Positions 12,601-18,799 of a DNA stretch of 64,000 nucleotides are shown in pieces. The translations under genes were made by a program, and so were the position numbers. Below the pieces are notes generated by a model, which was not told where the DNA came from, searched no databases, and worked only from the letters and a program-made list of their open reading frames with translations. The stretch comes from DT-111 sp965263225 (GTDB lineage Bacteria > Bacteroidota > Bacteroidia > Chitinophagales > Saprospiraceae). The number at the start of each line of letters is the position of its first letter. The stretch's first letter is position 1. The stretch spans positions 148,473 through 212,472 of the forward strand of contig CBDHHG010000009.1 of assembly GCA_965263225.1 (NCBI GenBank), given 5' to 3'.

Positions 12601-13276
12601 TGTTTTCACCGATACAGGCTTTTACGATTTAACCCTTGTGGTTGGAAATGGTAGTGGTTGCACCGACACCTTGGAGTTAAATGACTTCATCATGGTAAAT
12701 AATCGTCCGGAAGCAGATTTTTACTTTGACAAAATTGACAATGACCCGCCAACTACTTATGCCTTTTTTGACAGTTCCAGTACGGACGTTACTTACTTCT
12801 TTTGGGATTTTGATGATGGAACTGTTTTGGAAGTAGAAAACCCTATACATCGGTTTTTATCCAGCTTTGATAAGCGGGTCACTCATATTGTAGCCAATCC
12901 AGCAGGTTGTCGAGATACGGTTTCCAAAGTAGTGAATCTAGATACTTTGACGGCACTATTCATTCCGAATGCCCTTTCTCCAGAAGATAAGGATAGCGAG
13001 AAACAGATCTTTCTGTCGAAAGGAATCGGTCTATCGGACTACCATATAGCTGTCTATAATCGGACCGGCCAGCTTTTGTGGGAAAGTACTCAAATCGATC
13101 ACGAAGGTATTCCACTTGAAGGTTGGAATGGAACCGTCAATGGTAAACCGATGCCAAGCGGAACTTATGTTTGGAAAGTTATCCGAGCAAATTTCATAGA
13201 TGGAACTCGATGGGATGGCACCCCGGATGAAAATGGACGACTTCGGAGAAGTGGTTTTCTATATCTAATTAGGTAG
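3605..13276 (+). CDS. Giant PKD-repeat surface adhesin with type B T9SS sorting domain
   Basis: 3223 residues. A signal peptide (MNKYFVVVFLTLSSMVQSLGGQ) is followed by a long string of roughly 80-90-residue PKD/Ig-like modules, many with the PKD core seen as YTWDFGDGNNSSESNPSHTF near residues 50-70 and WDFGDG again near the end, and with paired cysteines per module. Residues about 1113-1962 are five 170-residue repeats. The C-terminal ~100 residues (FIPNALSPED, then YHIAVYNRTGQLLWES, then GWNGTVNGKPMPSGTYVWKV) match the gliding-motility-associated type B sorting domain, so export by T9SS and tethering at the cell surface are expected. The ORF is intact over 9.7 kb. The likely role is adhesion or gliding (SprB-like) with the upstream PorP/SprF protein as partner; the ligand is unknown. 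Confidence 0.92.
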   Translation: MNKYFVVVFLTLSSMVQSLGGQNCNADFTFTVSGCNVVSFAPANSSPNLTYTWDFGDGNNSSESNPSHTFISFGNGNQNFTVRLTVNGDDCNEASSTQTVSVQQVPDAAITDPSGNNFINCTSGMVTIENASTTTGSNTNYVINWGVDGVPNAETTNFSTLTHTYFLPGQYNIEVTVTGSNGCVHTETTSFIFSSTPAIGAALASLAPICLPGSAPIDIVGVSNNTPNTRYILQANDGSPAVEFSHPPPSTVQYPFSMTACGTTSTINNSEFMHAFQVSIRAETGCPNQNASAAVGPIRTVNTPSADFEINPMDNTCQTNTFQFTNTSETGLFWESSTNECTDALSANWSIVPNNGYNIVAGSLTDSAGFSADFTRPGNYTIRLVVQNNFNQSNTDPFCGDDVIEKSICILADPVADFSINDDAGCFPHTIVLTNESNTLDGCKEASYSWNIMLEASECAEIEDYDFINDTDANSIDPEIRFNEPGIYNISLTVSNECGDDTFNQTVTVETAAIGRLDTLPTFCDNATINPTVLETVSCDINDQPSYSWQFPGGTPSTGNGLNPGEIQYDEPGTYSIILTTNNDCGPSETTTSFVIFPSPPQPVLTANTPCNGSSIQINASGSAELQYSWTGPNGFTSNEQNPIIGEADASTRGVYSVTVTDPNSLCTSEASIDVTVADLIPVRITPDDPDICIGQSITLNATGASSYTWTADECLSLNSATGDQVEVSANTSCIGTYRVIVVGQEDECTNQDTIEITVFDLPTMTTDPNQTICVGSADPLVGSPDASDGGTGFWTGDNISQEGIFSGPAGTHTVTYHYRNENGCEDSSSVNVCAIDNPIALFDVDQTNGCVQSGLDVQVLNRSNTLDACQAATFAWSVELVDAECRTTSDGWEFMNSDQDDENPQFRFTKSGLYRILLTVENICTTDTISQLIRIGEAPQVSIGSIDQACDNATINPTAEVISCNSPIIGYSWQFPNSTNTTSSNEESPTNIQFGPGTHEIILTVENDCGTTEDRIEFTVLQGPSIDIALSNDMICKGDEISVINNSTGDQLLYTWSVTDPNGATIDEPSSDKPTITFNEAGNYTVTGIISNPVCDGLTFTAQVTVGEAPTVDLNGIENFCEIATFTPTANFSEREQIDSVRWIFPEHASPATSTEFEPGLITIDTTGNYTLQVWVYNGCGIDSSTQSFSILEGPNLDIQIDTTFACVGESIGITNTSTGDNLQYNWSASDQGVQISNSAEASPSFTFNTVGTFTLTGVVSNPVCDGLTYTVEVTISEPPTVDLNEIENFCETASFTPTAIFSATERIDSVRWIFPEHASPATSTEFEPGLITLDTTGNYTLEVWVYNGCGIDSSTQSFSILEGPNLDIQIDTTFACVGESIGINNTSTGDNLQYNWSASDQSVEISNNAEASPSFTFNTVGTFTLTGVVSNPVCDGLTYTVEVTISEPPTVDLDEIENFCETASFTPTAIFSATERIDSVRWIFPEHASPATSTEFEPGLITLDTTGNYTVEVWVYNGCGIDSSTQSFSILEGPNLDIQIDTTFACVGESIGINNTSTGDNLQYNWSASDQSVEISNNAEASPSFTFNTVGTFTLTGVVSNPVCDGLTYTVEVTISEPPTVDLDEIEDFCETASFTPTAIFSARERIDSVRWIFPEHASPTTSTEFEPGLITIDTTGNYTVEVWVYNGCGIDSSTQSFSILEGPNLDIQIDTTFACVGESIGINNTSTGDNLQYNWSASDQSVEISNNAEASPSFTFNTVGTFTLTGVVSNPVCDGLTYTVEVTISEPPTVDLDEIEDFCETASFTPTAIFSARERIDSVRWIFPEHASPTTSTEFEPGLITIDTTGNYTVGVWVYNGCGIDSSTQSFSILAGPNLDIQIDTTFACVGESIGITNLSTGDNLIYDWSASDPSVSISDLSIPEPEFTFDDVGTFTITAVISSPVCESIIWTETVIISEIPEVSLDPFDRFCGEANINPVPTYQNLDLIDSVRWFFPDGQPETSTELDPDNVFYDSPGNYTVTIIAYNGCGQDSVSQTFNVFEPIEIGATVDNDFSCSTPFSVQVTNTTVGDELNYLWEVEGPHADQVSFESDVRDPMFVFQDTGIYIIFQKVFNEVCGELSWRDTISILSTPTLQLSPAADFCQEVQLSPAIDYGASRLDSVRWSFPGGAPSTSAEFNPQNIGYSGAGTYIYTLTAYNICGSSIISDTFVIDTIPILDVGPTEVVCLEDGEFQIPTPEPPGGTWSGLGIIDSEAGLFDPSLTGGGTHIVTYTFVQGECQISADKEITVIDLSNVEGGPDVSTCVSVDTIQLTGGDPPGGWYTGPGIVDSINGLFTPSALGSGDYNITYFYQQAGTDCIGSDDFLVTVHPLPSPIIQDLDDLCVNIPTPLASASIGATSFEWTIFGADTSRYSEENPVHIFDTTGFVDIRLVVTSEAGCVDSTFTQVFVSGPPIPRFAKDTSMGCPILPVNFTNESIGYENVEYFWDFGNGMTSVEETPGTVYYQQGRRDTTYYISLRVTNHCGTATYTDSVTVFPNPIPLFDINQYEDCEPFHARFNNFSEGLPESFLWNLGNGTTSTDSIAPDQVYFAMDSMNVIYTIELTAFNQCGDSTLSREILVKPDDIRAFFSADVTSGCEPLSVNFSNSTSPDSAIVYNWFFGDGNTSIAKDTTYTFYAMNDTITNYVVTLVADNGCGEDSATVEITVFPAPEVSYEAPIIACARDSVPFFNTSLGVSGTIWDFGDGDTSLATNPVHIFALPGTYQVSMTSFAADTGCPNTVTKSIEIRDIPEASMTASPLFGCPPLQVSFSNLSSNADFYTWDFGDGNSAVGQSPPPHTYTESGTYLITLTATDEFGCSDDTTFAQVIVYPVPIADFEIEQDTACGLPQNICLRNTSVGADGFGWTFGAGGSPSTENEPCVVYDAAGSYDIQLTATNQFLCQTSITKTFTAYDIPFADLEAVDSVICTDTRATFLNRSENASFAQWYFSDLAVDTNWNGSYVFTDTGFYDLTLVVGNGSGCTDTLELNDFIMVNNRPEADFYFDKIDNDPPTTYAFFDSSSTDVTYFFWDFDDGTVLEVENPIHRFLSSFDKRVTHIVANPAGCRDTVSKVVNLDTLTALFIPNALSPEDKDSEKQIFLSKGIGLSDYHIAVYNRTGQLLWESTQIDHEGIPLEGWNGTVNGKPMPSGTYVWKVIRANFIDGTRWDGTPDENGRLRRSGFLYLIR
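6941..9490 (+). repeat. Five tandem 510-bp in-frame repeats within the adhesin gene
   Basis: The segment beginning GTAGATCT recurs at 6941, 7451, 7961, 8471 and 8981, an exact 510-bp period. Each unit encodes 170 residues, made of one module around DSVRWIFPEHASP and a second around FACVGESIGI. Units starting at 7451, 7961 and 8471 differ at only a handful of bases. The first unit is somewhat more diverged, and the last diverges strongly in its second half (from about 9220). This is the pattern of recent unequal recombination inside an older repeat array. Assemblies from short reads could miscount the copies. Confidence 0.95.
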
Positions 13277-13472
13277 GTAGTGCTTAATAAGGCTTTGCGT
13301 GGAAAAAGTATACCAGGAGTATGGGCAGTCAAATCTAACGTTAATAGGAGCTGCACAGGAAATGGATGCCTTCAGATAGTAGTTAAATTCACCTGAAATT
13401 TTACTCGTAGTATTCTGAAGTAAATTGACCATAAAAATCATGTCGTGAACTAAAAAAATTCTTTCCTTGTTC

Positions 13473-13503
13473 TTGTTCATGTAAGAAAATGGTTGTAAGT
13501 TTG
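13473..13503 (+). promoter_or_regulatory. Bacteroidota-type promoter for the tRNA-Arg/rpmB unit
   Basis: TAAGTTTG at 13496-13503 fits the TAnnTTTG -7 element. A TTG at 13473-13475, 20 bases upstream, fits the -33 element. A transcript starting near 13510 would lead into the tRNA and then the ribosomal protein genes. Confidence 0.55.
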
Positions 13504-13586
13504 CAACCGCTTTGGGGCAATGGCCCACAAGAGCATTTCTCAAAGAGAAATATTGATTTCTTTAATTCATTGTAAATGAATCATTT

Positions 13587-13660
13587 GGCTCCGTAGCTTA
13601 ATTGGATAGAGCACCTGACTACGGATCAGGAGGTTCCAGGTTCGAGTCCTGGCGGAGTCA
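13587..13660 (+). tRNA. tRNA-Arg (anticodon ACG)
   Basis: A 74-base cloverleaf. The acceptor GGCTCCG pairs with CGGAGTC plus discriminator A, with one G-T pair. The D-arm is AGCTTAATTGGATAGAGC, the anticodon stem is CCTGA/TCAGG around loop CTACGGA (anticodon ACG), and the T-arm is CCAGG-TTCGAGT-CCTGG. The 3' CCA is not encoded. A34 would be edited to inosine by TadA to read CGU, CGC and CGA. Confidence 0.97.
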
Positions 13661-13682
13661 CTATTATAATTAGATTTGTTGG

Positions 13683-13727
13683 ACGCTCCATTCTTAGTTT
13701 ATTCTAAGGTTGGAGCGTTCGAACGCT
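13683..13727 (+). promoter_or_regulatory. Overlapping alternative hairpins in the rpmB leader
   Basis: ACGCTCCA (13683-13690) can pair with TGGAGCGT (13711-13718), extended by an inner CTTAG/CTAAG stem. The 3' arm of that hairpin is also the first half of a perfect 14-base palindrome, AGCGTTCGAACGCT (13714-13727). The two structures share bases and cannot form together. It lies between the tRNA and rpmB and may be a processing signal, partial terminator or attenuator; function is inferred only from geometry. Confidence 0.5.
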
Positions 13728-13741
13728 AAAGCGGCAGTGTT

Positions 13742-13990
13742 ATGTCTAAAGTATGTCAATTGACGGGTAAGCGCCCAATTACGGGAAACAATGTGTCTCA
13801 CTCTAATCGTAAGACCAAGCGTCGTTTTGTGCCAAACTTGCACAAGAAGCGTTTCTTTATTCCTGAAACTGGAGAGTGGGTGACTTTGAAAGTATCTTCT
13901 TCTGCGATCCGAAACATTAACAAATTGGGTATTTATGCCTATTTGAAGAAATTGGAACGCAAAGGGGTTGATACGGGTGTTAAATTATAA
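13742..13990 (+). CDS. rpmB: 50S ribosomal protein L28
   Basis: 82 residues starting MSKVCQLTGKRP, with the L28 core GNNVSHSNRKTKRRF and a C-terminus of LGIYAYLKKLERKG. It is full length for bacterial L28, a component of the large ribosomal subunit. The CxxC zinc motif of some L28 proteins is absent, as in other non-zinc types. It is first of a ribosomal protein cluster with rpmG (28 bases downstream) and the DUF4295 gene. Confidence 0.97.
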   Translation: MSKVCQLTGKRPITGNNVSHSNRKTKRRFVPNLHKKRFFIPETGEWVTLKVSSSAIRNINKLGIYAYLKKLERKGVDTGVKL

Positions 13991-14017
13991 TTTGATTACT
14001 ATTTAAGTTTTTATATC

Positions 14018-14206
14018 ATGGCAAAGAAGAGTAAAGGAAATCGCCAGCAAATTATCTTGGAATGTACCGAACATAAGAAATCTGGTATGCCCGGTACTTC
14101 TAGATATGTGACGCAAAAGAACAGGAAGAATACGCCTGATAGATTAGAGCTAAAGAAATACAATCCTATACTTAAGCGCGTAACTGTACATAGAGAAATC
14201 AAGTAA
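14018..14206 (+). CDS. rpmG: 50S ribosomal protein L33
   Basis: 62 residues, MAKKSKGNRQQIILECTEHK, with RYVTQKNRKNTPDRLELKKYNP. This is the L33 signature. Only one cysteine is present (ECTE), so it is the zinc-independent form. It is a large-subunit component encoded between rpmB and the DUF4295 gene, a conserved Bacteroidota order. Confidence 0.97.
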   Translation: MAKKSKGNRQQIILECTEHKKSGMPGTSRYVTQKNRKNTPDRLELKKYNPILKRVTVHREIK

Positions 14207-14287
14207 GATTCGATCCACTTGCATGATCAAGTAGATATCCTTATTTTTGACATCCTTACAGCACTTCACGCTTAAAATTCGAATATT

Positions 14288-14461
14288 ATGGCAAAGGTAT
14301 CAAAGAACGCAAGGGTCGCGCAACGTAAAGCTAACGCTGGATCGGGTCGTGACTTCGTAAAAGTAGTTCAAAGTGTAAAAAATCCTAAGACTGGAACTTA
14401 CTCTTATAAAGAGGTAATGATCCACAAGGATAAAGTGAAAGAATTCTTGGCTAAGAAATAA
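14288..14461 (+). CDS. DUF4295 family small basic protein
   Basis: 57 residues: MAKVSKNARVAQRKANAGSG, then RDFVKVVQSVKNPKTGTYSY, and a C-terminus of KEFLAKK. It is very lysine/arginine-rich and matches the short DUF4295 proteins that follow rpmB-rpmG in Bacteroidota; a ribosome-associated role is often assumed but is not shown by the sequence. The ATG at 14288 follows 81 bases after rpmG. The hairpin at 14485 closes the cluster. The gene is short enough to be missed by ORF filters of 60 residues. Confidence 0.93.
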   Translation: MAKVSKNARVAQRKANAGSGRDFVKVVQSVKNPKTGTYSYKEVMIHKDKVKEFLAKK

Positions 14462-14484
14462 GACCAAGATTAACTTTCAGCCCC

Positions 14485-14519
14485 CAAAGAGGCTTTTCTG
14501 ACTAAGGAAAGCCTCTTTG
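14485..14519 (+). terminator. Hairpin terminator after the ribosomal protein cluster
   Basis: CAAAGAGGCTTT (14485-14496) pairs perfectly with AAAGCCTCTTTG (14508-14519) around an 11-base loop. Only a weak T-rich tail (TGTATTTG) follows. It lies 24 bases after the DUF4295 stop and before ftsY. Confidence 0.7.
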
Positions 14520-14602
14520 TGTATTTGTAACTATTGATATCCTCAACATCAATCAATTGGTTGGAATTAAACCTTCCCGCCGCTTTCTAATCCAACATCG
14601 CT

Positions 14603-15568
14603 ATGAGCTTTTTCTCGAAGTTTTTCAATAAAGAAAAGAAAGAAGACCTAGACAAAGGACTGGAAAAAACCAAAACCAGTTTCCTAGGTAAACTCTCCAA
14701 GGCCATCGCTGGTAGATCTACCATAGAGGAGGATATATTAGATGAACTAGAAAATATATTGGTGTCTTCCGACGTAGGGATTGATACGACAGTAAAGATT
14801 ATCAAAAGGATTGAAGCACGCGTTGCCCGCGACAAGTACTTCGCTAGCGAACTACAGAATATCCTAAGAGATGAGATCGTGCAATTGCTGGCGGAAAATA
14901 ATACGGAAGATCTAGAAGATTACAGCTTGCCTACCGCGGAATTTCCTGCCATTATTCTCGTTGTAGGAGTCAATGGAGTAGGTAAAACTACTACTATTGG
15001 TAAAATTGCTCACCAGTACAAAAAGCAAGGGAAAAAAGTTGTATTGGGTGCTGGTGATACCTTCCGTGCCGCGGCAGTCGATCAGTTAAAGATCTGGTCG
15101 GAAAGAGTGGGTTGTGACTTCTACAGCAAAGGGATGAATACAGACCCGGCTGCGGTTGCCTACGAAACGGTAGAGTACGCGATCCAGAATAAATGCGATG
15201 TGGCCATCATCGATACGGCTGGCCGATTGCACACCAAGATCAATCTGATGAAGGAATTGAGTAAAATCAAGCGTTCCATCAGTAAAAAAATGGAAACCGC
15301 ACCGCACGAAGTCTTATTGGTTTTGGATGCGACAACCGGTCAAAATGCAATCGAGCAAGCCAAAAAGTTCACCGAAGCTACGGAAGTGAGTGCCCTAGCC
15401 TTGACCAAATTGGATGGTACGGCCAAAGGCGGCGTAGCAATTGGCATCTCTGATCAGTTTAAAATCCCTATCAAGTACATCGGTGTCGGTGAAGGGATGG
15501 AGCAACTCCAGATCTTTAACAAAAGAGCCTTCGTAGATTCTATCTTCACCGGTACCCATCAGGAATAG
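14603..15568 (+). CDS. ftsY: Signal recognition particle receptor FtsY
   Basis: 321 residues. This SRP-family GTPase docks ribosome-nascent chains carrying Ffh/4.5S RNA at the inner membrane. A helical N domain (residues about 15-95) precedes the NG GTPase: GVNGVGKTTTIGKIA (P-loop, near residue 120-135), GDTFRAAAVDQL, DTAGR and TKLDGTAKGG, with the C-terminal GVGEGMEQLQIF. The acidic A domain is almost absent, as usual in Bacteroidota. The start at 14603 gives a lysine-rich N-terminus (MSFFSKFFNKEKKED). It is likely its own unit, after a terminator-like hairpin. Confidence 0.97.
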   Translation: MSFFSKFFNKEKKEDLDKGLEKTKTSFLGKLSKAIAGRSTIEEDILDELENILVSSDVGIDTTVKIIKRIEARVARDKYFASELQNILRDEIVQLLAENNTEDLEDYSLPTAEFPAIILVVGVNGVGKTTTIGKIAHQYKKQGKKVVLGAGDTFRAAAVDQLKIWSERVGCDFYSKGMNTDPAAVAYETVEYAIQNKCDVAIIDTAGRLHTKINLMKELSKIKRSISKKMETAPHEVLLVLDATTGQNAIEQAKKFTEATEVSALALTKLDGTAKGGVAIGISDQFKIPIKYIGVGEGMEQLQIFNKRAFVDSIFTGTHQE

Positions 15569-15578
15569 ATTCATCTTT

Positions 15579-15626
15579 TCGTTCCTTGAGCACTGCTGGA
15601 TTTCCACAGATGGGCTCAAGGAACGA
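15579..15626 (+). terminator. Long hairpin downstream of ftsY
   Basis: TCGTTCCTTGAGC (15579-15591) and GCTCAAGGAACGA (15614-15626) are perfect reverse complements, 13 bp, with a 22-base loop. It begins 10 bases after the ftsY stop. No T-run follows, so it may act as a 3'-end stabiliser rather than a classical terminator. Confidence 0.5.
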
Positions 15627-16339
15627 TAGCCATCTCCAATGTTTATACCATCCTGCGCTCGGCTTTTTCAAGGCCTCCCCTCCTCACGAGCACCATCTAG
15701 TCCCGACCTTACTCATCCCTATAGTTTTCCTGTTCCCAATTGAAATTTCCTTCCTGGTAGTTGTTACTTGTTTCGTTTTTCGAGTCTAAAGAACAAATTC
15801 CCAAAAGCAGGAAAACAACTACACCACAGTATTCACAGCAATAATCTGAAAATCAATCAGAAATAGATGTGAAGAAAAAAATTAAAGATTTTACGGGGAT
15901 GGATAATAATAAAACTAAGCCAGGAGAAGTTATAGAACCTATGAAATGGAATTCTGGATTTTACCAGATTAACCATATGAGTTTCTGTTCAAATTTAAAC
16001 CACCGAAATAATTTGAATACTCAGAAACTACAACATCACACCAAAAACTCCAGTCTTAATCAATTTGAACAAGACTCATCCCACAGCTTTCCGTTACCAC
16101 ATGATCCTATACCCGTTACTTCCGTAATAGCGTATCTGACTGCGACTACCCGTACGGCAACCGGACAATAACTGGCATTTACCGAAGAACTAGTAGACGC
16201 TTTACTGACACTCTACTCATGCACACCTCAAGAACAAGGAATAGCAGCAACATTCGCTTATAGCTTGACTTCAAATTTTTCATCTAACATCCTTATATCT
16301 ACTCCTATGCTCTACGATTACCAAATCAAAAACCTGGTT
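15627..16339. other. Intergenic, no convincing gene
   Basis: About 710 bases. A 100-codon open frame (15869-16171, plus) exists but has low-complexity, asparagine/threonine/histidine-rich composition unlike its neighbours and no recognisable domain; it is not called. Nothing else is seen. Confidence 0.5.
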
Positions 16340-17242
16340 ATGAGAACCCTACTAATGACATTCACCCTAATCAGTTTTCAATCATTAGGCTACTCCCAAG
16401 AGCGCCTCATCGGCGCAGATTACAACGCCTATTATGATTGGTTTAACAAATATTCACAAACGGCCAAGCAATACGAAAAAGGGAGTACCCTTTATGTTTT
16501 TGGGCATGATATCAAAATCTATCAAGGCCCTTGCGAAGATGCCAAGGTGGTGACAAAAGTGGAGATGGGACAGACCGTAAAGAACTTGCTAAACTACACA
16601 GAAGCTATGCATGTCCCGGAAGATGAAATCAATGGATATGGGGACATCTGGTACCAAGTGGGAGGAAGAGATAGAAATGGTAAGCGTTTTTCCGGATACC
16701 TGTGGGGGGGGCATATCGCCAAGGCTTGGGTTTACCACGATTTCACCGGGGACCAACGCAAAGAACTGGTGATGTTAGGACTTTCTCCAGCACCAAAACA
16801 GCATGTAAGTGACATCAAGGCAGAGATCCGGATTATGCAGAATGGAAGCCTGTTGTACCAAAAAACAGTACCTGGCCTTTGCGTCTTTGAAGACTGTGGT
16901 TCTAATGTATTATTAAGAGTGATTCCTAATGCCCCGGTGCAAGGTAGTTTTATGCTGGAGGCAAGTACCATGACCGTTAGCTGTTTTGCTGGCATCGAAA
17001 AAGCCTTTTATAATTGGGATGGTCAGCGATTGAATTTGGCCTACCATGCTGAATACACCACGAAACATCAATTTGCCAATCAGCCCTTTCGGTTGGAGGC
17101 AGCCAATGGCTCCGTCCAGGTTTGTCGTTATAGTCAGGAGGGGAACGACTTTACACCAGAATGGAGTTGCAAAGAGATCTCACCTGAAGCCACTCCTCAA
17201 CAGGTGCGCCCGAAAGCCGCTCCCGTAGCCCGGGCCAGATAA
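16340..17242 (+). CDS. Secreted SH3-like domain protein of unknown function
   Basis: 300 residues from the ATG at 16340, chosen because it opens the signal peptide MRTLLMTFTLISFQSLGYSQ; the frame continues open upstream to 16265. Residues about 55-130 (STLYVFGHDIKIYQGPCEDA, then VKNLLNY, YGDIWYQVGGR and GYLWGGHIAKAWV) have the look of a bacterial SH3 domain of the kind often found in wall-binding or periplasmic proteins. The second half (HDFTGDQRKELVMLGLS onward) resembles a beta-rich C-terminal domain with cysteines (LCVFEDCGS). The tail is proline/alanine/arginine-rich. No enzyme motif was found. A strong hairpin follows at 17280. Confidence 0.75.
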   Translation: MRTLLMTFTLISFQSLGYSQERLIGADYNAYYDWFNKYSQTAKQYEKGSTLYVFGHDIKIYQGPCEDAKVVTKVEMGQTVKNLLNYTEAMHVPEDEINGYGDIWYQVGGRDRNGKRFSGYLWGGHIAKAWVYHDFTGDQRKELVMLGLSPAPKQHVSDIKAEIRIMQNGSLLYQKTVPGLCVFEDCGSNVLLRVIPNAPVQGSFMLEASTMTVSCFAGIEKAFYNWDGQRLNLAYHAEYTTKHQFANQPFRLEAANGSVQVCRYSQEGNDFTPEWSCKEISPEATPQQVRPKAAPVARAR

Positions 17243-17279
17243 ACCTCAACCAGGTGCGAAGAAAAGGCAACATGTATAG

Positions 17280-17313
17280 CGAGTGGAAGCCTAGTAGGTT
17301 AGGCTTCCACTCG
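17280..17313 (+). terminator. 14-bp hairpin after the SH3-like gene
   Basis: CGAGTGGAAGCCTA (17280-17293) pairs perfectly with TAGGCTTCCACTCG (17300-17313) over a 6-base loop. No T-tract follows. Its place between two plus-strand genes fits a transcription boundary. Confidence 0.65.
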
Positions 17314-17355
17314 GCATGCCGGAGCTCATAAATTATACCTATCTTTACCTAAAAC

Positions 17356-18261
17356 ATGACCCATACTAGCTCGGGACTTACCAAAGCCTGGCGATTGTTG
17401 ATACGTCTCTTGGGATTTTCGCTAACCTTATCGTTACTCACGTTTCTCTTTTCTCATGTACTCTTTCAGGTATTAGGCCTGCCTGCTCCTTTTGGGGAGG
17501 ACACCGAAATGACGGATCTGAACATCAATTCTATGATCTTCTTCTGGACGGCTCTAACCATCGGTACCTTCGTGGCGATATACCTCTTTTGGATTAAGAT
17601 AGATAAGGATACCTGGCAGCTCATCGGTTTGAAAGATGGGAAGGCTTGGCCAAATTTTTGGTATGGCACGGCATTGGGTGTAGGCATGGTAACAGTGGGC
17701 TATGTGTTGATGCTGATCTTCGGTGTGGCAACTTTTGAGGCGGGAAACTTCGTACTGGGCTCTTTTTTGGCCTGGCTGGTCTTTTTCCTGATACAACCCT
17801 TCTTTGAAGAACTACTATTTCGAGGTTATGTGCTCCGCTTAGTAGAACGATATTTTAGTACTTGGACCGCCATCCTTATCTCTTCTATTCTTTTCGGCCT
17901 GGTACATGTTCCCAATGACAACTTTTCCATTTTAGGACTATTGAGCATTGGGCTTTCCGGATTACTAATGGGATGGCTGTTTGTAAGGACGGGGTCATTA
18001 TGGGCTCCAACCGGCCTTCACTACAGTTGGAACTTTTTTCAAGGCGTCATCTACGGCTACCCAACTAGCGGCATCAACACTTACGAAATCATGGCTAATC
18101 AATACTATGCTCCAGAATGGCTATCCGGAGGAGATTTTGGTTTTGAAGGCTCCATACTAGCCGTGTTATTGCTGGCTGGCGTTTTTTATTGGGATTTGAG
18201 AAAAGGTAAGCCAACGGAAAACCCGCTACCGATGGCAGAAGAACTTGATGCTATGGCCTAA
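17356..18261 (+). CDS. CPBP family intramembrane metalloprotease
   Basis: 301 residues with about eight hydrophobic segments. It carries the CPBP (CAAX protease/bacteriocin-processing) motifs in order: FFEELLFRGYVLRL near residue 150 (the EExxxR motif), FGLVHVPND near residue 183 and GLHYSWNF near residue 220, supplying the glutamate and histidine ligands of the membrane-embedded active site. The substrate is unknown; bacterial members have been linked to bacteriocin self-immunity, peptide maturation or membrane protein turnover. The start at 17356 gives MTHTSSGLTKAWRLLIRLLG. The downstream gene is convergent, ending 8 bases away. Confidence 0.9.
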   Translation: MTHTSSGLTKAWRLLIRLLGFSLTLSLLTFLFSHVLFQVLGLPAPFGEDTEMTDLNINSMIFFWTALTIGTFVAIYLFWIKIDKDTWQLIGLKDGKAWPNFWYGTALGVGMVTVGYVLMLIFGVATFEAGNFVLGSFLAWLVFFLIQPFFEELLFRGYVLRLVERYFSTWTAILISSILFGLVHVPNDNFSILGLLSIGLSGLLMGWLFVRTGSLWAPTGLHYSWNFFQGVIYGYPTSGINTYEIMANQYYAPEWLSGGDFGFEGSILAVLLLAGVFYWDLRKGKPTENPLPMAEELDAMA

Positions 18262-18269
18262 TGCCTTCT

Positions 18270-18725
18270 CTACAGGGCAATGTACATCTTGTTCGTGATC
18301 TTCCAGCGAGCGTTCATCTTTTGTAAAGACAATACATCGATGTACACCTTATCTCCTACTTCCATTCGGATAACCGCCACGGCCATCTTGGCCGACACTA
18401 CATCTATACTTTGAACTTCTAGATTTGCTTTGGCCAACACCGCTTCCGATAGCTTTTCCCTAGCCCCCCATTTTGGAATGATTTCTTTAAAATAACCGTT
18501 TTCAAAACCCTCTTCCCCTGTCTCTGTGGTAACAGGTAGCTTCATGATCCCATTTTCGGTATCAAAAGCCAATTCCAGGCGGGCTAGATCGCGGTGTATA
18601 TAGCCCTGGAAATAGTGCTCTAAGCTGGTTTTGACCAAGGCCAGATCATCGGACTTTTCTTGGGAAAAAGCAGGAAGAGTCAACAACAAAGTGAAGAGTA
18701 AGCTTATCATAGATACTACTCTCAT
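18270..18725 (-). CDS. Secreted NTF2-like (lumazine-binding-like) protein
   Basis: 151 residues with signal peptide MRVVSMISLLFTLLLTLPAFSQ. The mature domain (LVKTSLEHYFQGYIHRDLARLELAF, seen in parts, then KIYIDVLSLQKMNARWKITNKMY-like C-terminal strands) has the cone-shaped NTF2-fold pattern of the putative lumazine-binding family common in Bacteroidota, usually periplasmic and of unknown activity. It lies convergent with the CPBP protease gene, separated by 8 bases. No active-site signature is visible. Confidence 0.75.
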   Translation of the reverse strand: MRVVSMISLLFTLLLTLPAFSQEKSDDLALVKTSLEHYFQGYIHRDLARLELAFDTENGIMKLPVTTETGEEGFENGYFKEIIPKWGAREKLSEAVLAKANLEVQSIDVVSAKMAVAVIRMEVGDKVYIDVLSLQKMNARWKITNKMYIAL

Positions 18726-18799
18726 CTGATAATTTTAAAGGTTAGGAATTGAGCATAAATGTAGGCAAATTCAATCATCTCCACTAGTCTTCTCCTGGC

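Noticed and set aside
15869..16171. 100-codon ORF after ftsY
   Set aside because: Composition is low-complexity and unlike neighbouring genes, there is no family or clear start context, and the gap around it shows no coding signal.
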